DNA from: Clostridiales bacterium UBA3705
GTDB lineage: Bacteria > Bacillota_A > Clostridia > Oscillospirales > Oscillospiraceae
DNA length: 6,202 nucleotides
NCBI GenBank assembly: GCA_002372735.1
Contig: DFIE01000017.1
Location: 1-6,202, forward strand
Direction: 5' to 3'
Shown one piece after another: positions 1 through 6,104 of the stretch. The position numbers were made by a program, and so were the translations under genes. Every line of letters begins with the position of its first letter. Position 1 is the stretch's first letter. The notes under the pieces are model-generated. The model was not told the origin of the DNA and did not search any database. It saw nothing but the letters and a program-made list of their open reading frames with translations.

Positions 1-51
1 GCATCCGCCCCTACGGGGGTGTGCGCATGACGTCACCCCGGTGGGATCGGC
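1..51. other. Structured GC-rich flank, end of an upstream unit
   Basis: No gene can be supported here. The stretch contains several short complementary pairs: CCCC-TAC-GGGG at 8-18, GGGGTG (16-21) with CACCCC (34-39), and the 8-bp palindrome TGACGTCA at 28-35. A reading frame from position 1 ends at TGA 28-30 and could be the last nine codons of an upstream gene, but nothing else supports it. The ATCCGCCCCTACGG string resembles dispersed intergenic repeats that I recall from Oscillospiraceae genomes; that is memory and cannot be tested with one copy. Confidence 0.25.
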
Positions 52-82
52 GCGCCCCCGCCTCCCCGTGGGGCGCTTTTTT
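52..82 (+). terminator. Intrinsic terminator of an upstream gene
   Basis: GCGCCCC (52-58) pairs perfectly with GGGGCGC (70-76) around an 11-nt loop, followed at once by six T (77-82). This is a Rho-independent terminator for transcription on the + strand. It implies that the upstream neighbour, outside the window, is read in the same direction and that gene 1 needs its own promoter. Confidence 0.8.
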
Positions 83-179
83 ATGCCCGTTTTCGGCCGC
101 GCCCGGCCCCGCCCACACAACAGAAGGGGTGTCCCGGCCCGGCAAAACACCAGATGTGGTGGATTTCCCCCTTAAAAAC
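83..179. other. Intergenic spacer without recognised content
   Basis: This spacer is GC-rich up to about 160 and becomes AT-rich after that. It includes short inverted pieces such as CACC-N6-GGTG near 147-162, but no open reading frame with a ribosome binding site, no RNA gene and no clear promoter. I see nothing functional that I can defend. Confidence 0.3.
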
Positions 180-213
180 GGTTACAAGTTTCACCAAATT
201 GTTACCTTTTCAA
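180..213 (+). repeat. Dyad-like direct repeat, upstream copy
   Basis: GGTTACAA (180-187) and TTGTTACC (199-206) form an imperfect inverted repeat, 7 of 8 pairs, with an 11-nt centre. The right part, AAATTGTTACCTTTT (196-210), recurs exactly at 348-362, and the left arm recurs with one change at 330-337. The copy lies about 100 bp upstream of the -35 box of gene 1. The arrangement suggests an operator, but no regulator is identified. Confidence 0.5.
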
Positions 214-273
214 AATGAGAATTTTGGCGGGAAAAATCGGGTTTTCGTGGAAAATATCTGAAAAAATCGAATT

Positions 274-289
274 ATTTTTTATAAAAAAT
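274..289. promoter_or_regulatory. A/T palindrome, UP-element-like
   Basis: ATTTTTTATAAAAAAT is a perfect 16-bp palindrome. It ends 11 bp before the -35 box at 301, so it sits roughly at -62 to -47 relative to the predicted start. A-tract and T-tract DNA here is what an UP element bound by the RNA polymerase alpha subunit looks like. It could equally be a bent-DNA or repressor site. The position is observed; the role is inferred. Confidence 0.4.
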
Positions 290-300
290 TGAAAAACTAC

Positions 301-329
301 TTGAAATGCGGAAACAAATGTGATAAAAT
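301..329 (+). promoter_or_regulatory. Promoter of gene 1 (extended -10, housekeeping sigma type)
   Basis: TTGAAA (301-306), a 17-bp spacer and TAAAAT (324-329), with TG at 321-322 giving an extended -10. Transcription would start near 336, leaving a 5' leader of about 65 nt that contains the second copy of the dyad repeat. The match is good for a sigma-A promoter. A second TTGAAA at 289-294 has no -10 at a suitable distance. Confidence 0.7.
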
Positions 330-366
330 GGATACAAATATAAAACAAAATTGTTACCTTTTTCAA
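330..366 (+). repeat. Dyad-like direct repeat, copy at the transcript start
   Basis: GGATACAA (330-337) and TTGTTACC (351-358) repeat the arms of the element at 180-213, with a 13-nt instead of 11-nt centre and one additional T in the trailing T run. The arms are 6 of 8 complementary. The element starts one base after the -10 box and spans the predicted start and early leader, where a bound protein would block transcription or a hairpin would lie at the 5' end of the mRNA. With the upstream copy 150 bp away, a DNA loop is also conceivable. Confidence 0.5.
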
Positions 367-388
367 GGAAATTCGATCCATTTGATTC

Positions 389-394
389 AGGAGG
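389..394 (+). promoter_or_regulatory. Ribosome binding site of gene 1
   Basis: AGGAGG lies 6 nt before the ATG at 401. It is a full match to the anti-Shine-Dalgarno core and fixes the start codon, which also gives a clean signal peptide. Confidence 0.85.
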
Positions 395-400
395 TTTGCC

Positions 401-1816
401 ATGAAACGCACGATTCCGGCCCTGCTATTGGTGCTGGCGCTGATGCTGTCCATGCTGCCCGGGGCCTTTGCCGCCGAGTACAGCAGCGACATCCATGTGG
501 ACAAAATCACCGTGGCGCTGAAGGATCTGTTCATCCAGATCGAGGGCAAGTACACATCCGTCAACCAAAACGACAGCGGCGCGCTGTCCATCGGCATCAT
601 CCAGTGGCACGGCGGCCAGGCCCACAATCTGCTGAAGCTCATTGTGGCCGAGGACCCTGCCACCGCCAAGGAGCTGCTGGGCACGTCCCTGTACAACGAG
701 GTGGTTAACGGCACCTACAGCGCCTGGGACCGCCGCAGCGTCAACAACGACGAGGCCAAGCGGATCTCCGCCCTGCTGGACACCCAGGCCGGCCACCGGA
801 TCCAGGACCAGGAGTGCTACACCTACTGCCTCAAGTTCATTGACGCCGGCTGGAAGGCGGGCATGCGCACCGACAGCCTGATGGTCTATTACGCCACCAT
901 GTACAACCAGTTTGGCGTGGGGGGCGTGGCCACCTACATGAAATACATCCGCGCCACCCTGGGCGTGGGCACCGACGCGGTGTTCTACGACCTGGACGCC
1001 TTCCACCGGGCGGTGCACAACACCACGGCCTACGGCCAGCGCTATCTGCTCATGCGGGACAAGACCTACAACTACATCAAGTCTCTGGACTGGAGCAGCC
1101 TGGCCCAGCCGGAGCCCGAACCCACTCCCGAGCCGCCCCCCGAGCCCGACCGCTTCGGCTTTTTGGACACGCCCCCCGCCGGCCACTGGGCCCACGAGGG
1201 CATTGAGTTTGCCGTGGAAAACGGCCTGTTCAAGGGCACCTCTGCCACCACCTTTGACCCCAACGGGGGCATGACCCGGGCCATGCTGGTCACGGTGCTC
1301 TACCGGCTGGATCAGATGCAGGGGGAGAACGGCCTGGGCACGGCCGCCCTGTGCCTGCAGGAGGAGGACCCCGTCCTGCCCACTGGGGCGGAGGACCCCA
1401 CCCAGCCCACCCTGCCCGAGATCACCGAGCCTGTCTTTGAGGGCTACACCGACGTCCCCCGGGGCACCTGGTACACCGAGGCCGTAGACTGGGCCACGGC
1501 AAACGGCGTGGTCAACGGCGTGGGCGGCGGCCGCTTTGCCCCCAACGACAAGGTCACCCGGGAGCAGATTGCCACCATTCTCTACCGCTACACCTGCGCC
1601 GTCCGGCCCACCACCCCCACCGACCCCGCCGTTCTGGACCAGTTTGCCGACGCGGACACCGTCTCCGCCTATGCCCTGCAGGCCATGGCCTGGGCCAACC
1701 GTCTGGGGCTGGTCCAGGGTGTGAAGCAGGCAGACGGCAGCGTGCTGCTGGAGCCCAGGGGCACGGCCACCCGGGCCCAGGTGGCGGTGATCCTGTACCG
1801 CTACTGCGGCAAATAA
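401..1816 (+). CDS. Secreted SLH-anchored lysozyme/GH46-like hydrolase
   Basis: This is probably a cell-wall-bound glycan hydrolase of 471 aa. Residues 1-24 are a Sec signal peptide (MKRT, then a Leu/Ala-rich core, cleavage expected after AFA). Residues 30-232 form the putative catalytic domain. Its start has Glu48 (IEGKY), then VNxND with Asp58, then GALSIGIIQWHG (60-71). The later part has a VYYATMYNQFGVGG stretch (162-175). This order (Glu, Asp-x-G, GII, then a YY...GG helix) parallels GH46 chitosanase and the wider lysozyme superfamily, so Glu48 and Asp58 are candidate catalytic acids. The spacing between them is shorter than in classical GH46. A Pro/Glu linker (236-249) leads to three SLH repeats (about 252-303, 346-397, 413-469) that would hold the protein on secondary cell-wall polymer. 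The repeats carry TRAM, TREQ and TRAQ at the binding motif. The third is stretched by an insertion near 440-452. The substrate may be peptidoglycan or another amino-sugar polymer. The SLH call is firm; the enzyme call is inference by eye. Confidence 0.85.
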   Translation: MKRTIPALLLVLALMLSMLPGAFAAEYSSDIHVDKITVALKDLFIQIEGKYTSVNQNDSGALSIGIIQWHGGQAHNLLKLIVAEDPATAKELLGTSLYNEVVNGTYSAWDRRSVNNDEAKRISALLDTQAGHRIQDQECYTYCLKFIDAGWKAGMRTDSLMVYYATMYNQFGVGGVATYMKYIRATLGVGTDAVFYDLDAFHRAVHNTTAYGQRYLLMRDKTYNYIKSLDWSSLAQPEPEPTPEPPPEPDRFGFLDTPPAGHWAHEGIEFAVENGLFKGTSATTFDPNGGMTRAMLVTVLYRLDQMQGENGLGTAALCLQEEDPVLPTGAEDPTQPTLPEITEPVFEGYTDVPRGTWYTEAVDWATANGVVNGVGGGRFAPNDKVTREQIATILYRYTCAVRPTTPTDPAVLDQFADADTVSAYALQAMAWANRLGLVQGVKQADGSVLLEPRGTATRAQVAVILYRYCGK

Positions 1817-1830
1817 GTCCGACCCTGTCA

Positions 1831-1865
1831 CCCGGAGGCGCCCTGCAGCGCCTCCGGGTTTTTTT
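1831..1865 (+). terminator. Intrinsic terminator of gene 1
   Basis: CCCGGAGGCGC (1831-1841) pairs perfectly over 11 bp with GCGCCTCCGGG (1848-1858) around a 6-nt loop, followed by seven T. It begins 14 nt after the gene 1 stop codon. It should largely separate gene 1 from gene 2. Confidence 0.93.
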
Positions 1866-1884
1866 CCGACGGCGGGAAAAACAG

Positions 1885-1913
1885 TTGAAATTTGTGGCCC
1901 GGTGTGAGACAAT
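1885..1913 (+). promoter_or_regulatory. Promoter of gene 2 (extended -10)
   Basis: TTGAAA (1885-1890), a 17-bp spacer and GACAAT (1908-1913), with TG at 1905-1906. The -35 box, the spacer length and the extended TG are the same as in the gene 1 promoter, although the -10 hexamer is weaker. The predicted start is near 1920, giving a leader of about 35 nt. The dyad repeat of the gene 1 promoter is not present here. Confidence 0.6.
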
Positions 1914-1941
1914 AGCACTGTACAGAAAAAATATATTATCC

Positions 1942-1949
1942 GGGAGGAG
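1942..1949 (+). promoter_or_regulatory. Ribosome binding site of gene 2
   Basis: GGGAGGAG ends 5 nt before the ATG at 1955. It supports this start, which also gives a proper signal peptide. Confidence 0.8.
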
Positions 1950-1954
1950 ATACC

Positions 1955-4900
1955 ATGAAGCGAACCCTACGCGTACTGCTCACCCTGGCCCTGGTGCTGG
2001 GGCTGCTGGGGGGCCTGCCCCGGGCCCGGGCCGTCCTGGACCTGGACACCCTGGGGGACTACTATATCACCCAACAGCAGGACTACGCGGTGGCCCCCGG
2101 GGTCACCGAGACCACCTTTGCCATGAACACCGCCGCCGGGGACCGGCAGAGCGTGGGCCACGTGCTCACGGTGGACCTGTCCGACCCCACGGTGGAGCTG
2201 CGCACCGGTTACTGCAACTATGACGGCAGCCGCTGGGGGATGCAGACCCCCACCCGCCAGGTGGCGGCGGCGGAGCAGGTCCTGCGCCAGAGCGAGCCCA
2301 CCGCCACGGTGGTGGGGCTGACCAACGCCAACTTTTACAATATGACCACCGGGGAGCCCTGCGGCCCCCTGGTGATGCACGGGGTCAAGTACCACGACGT
2401 CCAGGCCGGCTACTGCTATTTCGCCGTGCTGAAGGACGGCACCGCCCAGATCCGGGACAGTCTCACCCCCATGGGTGACGACGTGCTGGAGGCAGTGGGC
2501 GGCCGGGAGATCCTGCTGCGGGACGGCCAAATCGTCGCCAGCGAAGACACGGATTACAACCCCCGCACCGCCGTGGGCATCACCGCCCAGGGCAAGGTGG
2601 TGCTCTTTGTGTGCGAGGGGCGGCAGAAGCCTCTGGCCTGGGGCGTGGGCGCGGCGGAGCTGGGCCGGATCATGCAGCAGCTGGGCTGCGTGGACGCCCT
2701 GAACCTGGACGGCGGCGGCTCCACCACCTTTATGAGCCGCCGGGCCGGAGACGACGCCCTGGCGCTGAACAGCAAGGTCTCCGACGGCTATCTGCGGTCC
2801 ATTGCGGCCTCGCTGATGGTGGTCTCCACCGCCCCGGCGCCGGAGCCGGTCCAGAGCCACACCCACAGCTGGGTGCTGGGGGCGGACGACACCGTCTCCT
2901 GCCCGGACTGCGGTGAAATGGCGGACCGGGCCACATTTACCGGCCTGGTGACCCGGCCGGACGGCAGCCGCAGCTGTCTCATCGGCGGCCAGGTGAAAAC
3001 CGGCTGGATCACCTGGGGCGAGGAGATGCTCCACGCCGGGGACGACGGCATTCTCCACCGGACCACCACCTCCACCACCATGACCTGCACCAAAAACGGC
3101 TATCTCTACGCCAACTGCAGCTGCGGCAAGCGCTACACCGGCAGCGCGGTCTGGCGCCGGGGCCACAGCTGGGATGAAAACCATGTGTGCACCGTCTGCG
3201 GCTTTGCGGGCAAGGACATCGGCACCCTGGAGGGGTCCATCTCCAGCAAGTCCTATCTCTACCGGGCCGGGGGCTGCCGCCCCTCCCCCACGGTGAAGGA
3301 CGGGGACAAGACCCTGGACATCAAAAATTCCGGCGTGTCCTATGACGGCTTTGTCTTCTGGCAGGACTGCGACCATCCCGGCACCGCCCGGCTGGAGATC
3401 GAGGGCCGGGGGGACTACTACGGCACCATGGTGCTGACGTATAAAATCGTGCTGCCCTCTGTGGGCACCGTCACCGCCACCGACATCACCGAGGACTCCC
3501 TGCGCCTGCACTGGAAGCCTGTGGAGGGGGCCGAGGGCTATAACATCTACCGCTACGACTACACCGCCAAGGACCACCAGCTCCTGGCCTCGGTGGACGG
3601 GCAGCAGACCGACACCGCCGTGGTGGCGGGGCTCACTCCCTCCACCAACTACACCCTCTGCGTCCGGGCCCGGGCCATGGACGGCGACGAGCTGTGCCTG
3701 TCCTACAGCTACAGCTGGCTCTACACCGCCACCACCGCCGCCCAGCCGGACCCGGAGGACGGCACCCTCTCGGTGCTGGAGGAGGTCTGCGCCCCTCTGT
3801 CTGAGACAGAGGTGATCTCCCTGCAGCAGGGCCTGGCCCGGCGCTGCCTGTTCCTGCCGGCCTACGCCGACCTGTCCGCCCTGCCCCTGCAGATCCGGCT
3901 GACCCAGGACCTGCCCATAACCCTCACCGGCAGCCTGGGCAGCGCCGGGCTGGAAAACGGCGTGCCCGCCACCCTGGACCTGACCGCCCTGACCCAGCCG
4001 GACACCCAGGGCTGCTACCGGCTGGAGCTCACCGCCGGGGAGCTGGAGCCGGTGCGGATTTTGGTGCTGCGCTCCTCGGTGCCGGCCATGTTTATCACCT
4101 CCCAAGACCCGGAGACCCAGGGCCGGGCCTATGTGGACGCCAGCAAGGACCACGCCTCTGCCGGCACCGTCCGGCTCATCCAGCCCGACGGCAGCGTCCG
4201 CTATGACGGGGGCTTCAGCAAGCTGAAGGCCCGGGGCAACACCACCTTTGTCAACGCGGAAAAGAAATCCTATCAAATCAAGCTCTCCTCCAAGGCGGAC
4301 CTGCTGGGAGCAGGGGAGAAGCCCAAGACCTTTGTCCTGCTGGCCGGGTATTTTGACGCCAGCCTGATGCACGACAAGCTCTTCAAGGACCTGGCCCTGA
4401 ACCTGGGCATGGACAACACCCCCCGGGAGAGCTGGGTGGACCTGTACTACGACGGAGAGTACCGGGGCACCTATCTGCTGGGCGAGAAGGTGGACGTGGG
4501 CTCCACCGCCGTGGACATCACCGACATGGAGGAGCTCTACGAGGGCCTGAACCCGGACTACGGCGAGAGCCCCCGGCTGGTGGAGACCACCAACCGCTTC
4601 GGCAAGACCCTGCGCTACACCGAGGATCTCACCGAGCCCGAGGATCTCACCGGCGGCTGGCTGCTGGAGCTGAACAACACCAAGTATGACGAGGCCAGCG
4701 GCTTCACCACCCTCCAGGGCGTGGCCCTCAACGTCAAGAGCCCCGAGTGGGCAGGCAAGGCGGCCATGGAGTACATCTCCGAATACTACCAGGAGTTTGA
4801 AAATGCCGTCTACGCCGAGGACCACACCGGCCGCAACCCGGACACCGGCAAGTATTATTATGAATATGTGGATAAAGACAGCCTGGTGCGGATGTACCTG

Positions 4901-5983
4901 CTGGAGCAGCTTTCCGCCAATGTGGACAGCTTCTACTCCTCCTTCTTCTTCTATAAAGAGGCGGGGCAGATCATGTACGCCGGCCCGGCCTGGGACTATG
5001 ATATGACCATGGGCACCGGCTGGTCCGACCGGGTGACCTACAGCAACGAGTTTGCCAACCGGCGCTACCTGGCCAAGGCCCTGGTGGAGATTCCCGGTTT
5101 TCTGAACGCGGTGAAGCGGTACTACACCGGCACCTTCCGGGCCCAGGCCCTGGCCATGACCGGCAAAAACGGCGCCATCCGGCAGAATGCGGCCTACACG
5201 GCGGCCTCTGCGGCCATGAACTATCAGCTCTGGCCCTACATCCAGGTGGGCAACCCCTACAAGGCCAACCACATCTGGACCGGGGCGACCTTTGCCTCGG
5301 TGGTGGACTTTACAGACAACTGGCTCATCCAGCGCATCGGGGTGCTGGACGGGATGTTCTACGACGAAAACGTCCCCGACGACCCCATTGACGACGGGCC
5401 CGACGTCACCACCCCCACCCAGACCCCGGTGATCACGCCCCCCGACACCCAGCCGGAGCTGCCCTACGTGGACGTCGTAAAGGGGAGCTTCTACTACGAC
5501 GCGGTGGTCTGGGCCCATTTCGGCGGCATCACCAAGGGCACGGACGAGACCCATTTCTCTCCCCTGGGGGACTGCACCCGGGGCCAGATCGTCACCCTGC
5601 TGTGGCGGGCGGCGGGCTGCCCGGAGCCCAAGACCTTTGCAATGCCCTTTGCAGACGTGTCCGTAGAATGCTACTGCGGCACGGCGGTGCTCTGGGCGGT
5701 GGAGCAGGGGATCACCAAGGGCACCAGCGAGACGACCTTCTCGCCCAACAGGGCCTGCACCCGGGGCCAGGCGGTGACCTTCCTGTACCGCTACACCGGG
5801 GCCCAGGCGGAGCCGGAGGGGCATCCCTTCACCGACGTGCCGGCGGGGGCCTATTACGCCGCGCCCATCAGCTGGGCCTATGCCCACCAGGTGGTCAACG
5901 GCATGACGCCCACCACCTTTGCCCCGGACGCCACCTGCAGCCGCGCCCAGATCGTGACGATCCTGTACCGGTTTTTCGAGTGA
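1955..5983 (+). CDS. Secreted SLH protein: phosphodiester glycosidase + CotH kinase
   Basis: A 1342-aa exported protein with two apparent catalytic domains. Residues 1-26 are a signal peptide (cleavage after ARA). Residues about 45-291 match the NAGPA phosphodiester glycosidase family: NANFYN (124-129), NPRTAVG (202-208), LNLDGGGSTT (249-258) and a closing IAASLMVV. The family removes sugars from sugar-1-phosphodiesters. Residues 301-416 hold two HxW...CxxC modules (C316/C319, C412/C415) and a GWITWG...GDDGILH stretch like a wall-binding repeat. Residues 429-500 resemble the Ig-like repeat of clostridial surface proteins; 505-597 are fibronectin type III. Residues about 712-1030 match CotH kinase: KARGNTT (758-764), VDLYYDGEYRGTYLLGEK (828-845), SANVDSFYSS (987-996) and PAWDYD (1011-1016), so the Asn/Asp and metal-binding Asp positions of this fold are kept. 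CotH phosphorylates spore coat proteins in Bacillus; the substrate here is unknown. An Asp/Pro/Thr linker (1141-1169) leads to three SLH repeats (about 1170-1342). The reading frame is uninterrupted. Family calls are strong; the joint role is inference. Confidence 0.92.
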   Translation: MKRTLRVLLTLALVLGLLGGLPRARAVLDLDTLGDYYITQQQDYAVAPGVTETTFAMNTAAGDRQSVGHVLTVDLSDPTVELRTGYCNYDGSRWGMQTPTRQVAAAEQVLRQSEPTATVVGLTNANFYNMTTGEPCGPLVMHGVKYHDVQAGYCYFAVLKDGTAQIRDSLTPMGDDVLEAVGGREILLRDGQIVASEDTDYNPRTAVGITAQGKVVLFVCEGRQKPLAWGVGAAELGRIMQQLGCVDALNLDGGGSTTFMSRRAGDDALALNSKVSDGYLRSIAASLMVVSTAPAPEPVQSHTHSWVLGADDTVSCPDCGEMADRATFTGLVTRPDGSRSCLIGGQVKTGWITWGEEMLHAGDDGILHRTTTSTTMTCTKNGYLYANCSCGKRYTGSAVWRRGHSWDENHVCTVCGFAGKDIGTLEGSISSKSYLYRAGGCRPSPTVKDGDKTLDIKNSGVSYDGFVFWQDCDHPGTARLEIEGRGDYYGTMVLTYKIVLPSVGTVTATDITEDSLRLHWKPVEGAEGYNIYRYDYTAKDHQLLASVDGQQTDTAVVAGLTPSTNYTLCVRARAMDGDELCLSYSYSWLYTATTAAQPDPEDGTLSVLEEVCAPLSETEVISLQQGLARRCLFLPAYADLSALPLQIRLTQDLPITLTGSLGSAGLENGVPATLDLTALTQPDTQGCYRLELTAGELEPVRILVLRSSVPAMFITSQDPETQGRAYVDASKDHASAGTVRLIQPDGSVRYDGGFSKLKARGNTTFVNAEKKSYQIKLSSKADLLGAGEKPKTFVLLAGYFDASLMHDKLFKDLALNLGMDNTPRESWVDLYYDGEYRGTYLLGEKVDVGSTAVDITDMEELYEGLNPDYGESPRLVETTNRFGKTLRYTEDLTEPEDLTGGWLLELNNTKYDEASGFTTLQGVALNVKSPEWAGKAAMEYISEYYQEFENAVYAEDHTGRNPDTGKYYYEYVDKDSLVRMYLLEQLSANVDSFYSSFFFYKEAGQIMYAGPAWDYDMTMGTGWSDRVTYSNEFANRRYLAKALVEIPGFLNAVKRYYTGTFRAQALAMTGKNGAIRQNAAYTAASAAMNYQLWPYIQVGNPYKANHIWTGATFASVVDFTDNWLIQRIGVLDGMFYDENVPDDPIDDGPDVTTPTQTPVITPPDTQPELPYVDVVKGSFYYDAVVWAHFGGITKGTDETHFSPLGDCTRGQIVTLLWRAAGCPEPKTFAMPFADVSVECYCGTAVLWAVEQGITKGTSETTFSPNRACTRGQAVTFLYRYTGAQAEPEGHPFTDVPAGAYYAAPISWAYAHQVVNGMTPTTFAPDATCSRAQIVTILYRFFE

Positions 5984-5994
5984 TCGCAGCCGAC

Positions 5995-6018
5995 TTCATT
6001 CCTTCATTTCTTCACTCC
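5995..6018 (+). repeat. Pyrimidine-rich 8-bp tandem repeat in the gap after gene 2
   Basis: TTCATTCC, TTCATTTC and TTCACTCC follow one another without spacing. The block begins 11 nt after the gene 2 stop codon, and the surrounding gap (5984-6040) is C-rich and poor in G until the CCCGGGC at 6023-6029. No hairpin with a T run is visible between gene 2 and gene 3. An unstructured C-rich transcript end of this type is what Rho-dependent termination uses, so the block may be part of the gene 2 terminator. That role is a guess. Confidence 0.35.
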
Positions 6019-6044
6019 CACACCCGGGCTTTGCGCACTTTGGG

Positions 6045-6072
6045 TTGACATTTTCGCATTTTCGGCTATAAT
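6045..6072 (+). promoter_or_regulatory. Strong consensus promoter of gene 3
   Basis: TTGACA (6045-6050), a 16-bp spacer and TATAAT (6067-6072): both hexamers are perfect sigma-A consensus. The predicted start is near 6079, giving a short leader of about 26 nt. Such a promoter points to a highly or constitutively expressed gene and marks the start of an independent transcription unit. Confidence 0.88.
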
Positions 6073-6087
6073 AATGAGGCCTTAAGG

Positions 6088-6094
6088 AAAGGAG
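6088..6094 (+). promoter_or_regulatory. Ribosome binding site of gene 3
   Basis: AAAGGAG lies 10 nt before the ATG at 6105, a usable spacing that decides the start of the truncated gene. Confidence 0.75.
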
Positions 6095-6104
6095 ATTTTA
6101 CAAC

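Noticed and set aside
351..366. TGTTAC followed by CTTTT as a possible WalR site
   Set aside because: The WalR consensus needs a second TGTWAH half-site 5 bp downstream; neither copy has one (CAAAAT and TCAAGG instead).
202..714. A 170-codon minus-strand frame running from gene 1 into the AT-rich intergenic region
   Set aside because: It overlaps the start of gene 1 and its promoter, has no plausible start signals, and its sequence changes character abruptly at the gene boundary.
425..1918. A 497-codon open frame on the minus strand opposite gene 1
   Set aside because: Same artefact of GC-biased third positions; the composition is Gly/Val/Leu/Gln-rich with no recognisable fold, while the + strand frame has a signal peptide and SLH repeats.
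1967..5887. A 1306-codon open frame on the minus strand opposite gene 2
   Set aside because: It mirrors a real gene with strongly GC-biased third positions, which removes antisense stop codons. Its translation is Gly/Val/His/Gln-rich low-complexity sequence without domains, and it has no ribosome binding site or promoter.
5460..5983. SLH-coding repeats as DNA repeats or recombination substrate
   Set aside because: The similarity is at protein level with only short identical DNA runs, so the units are diverged domain repeats rather than a repeat element.
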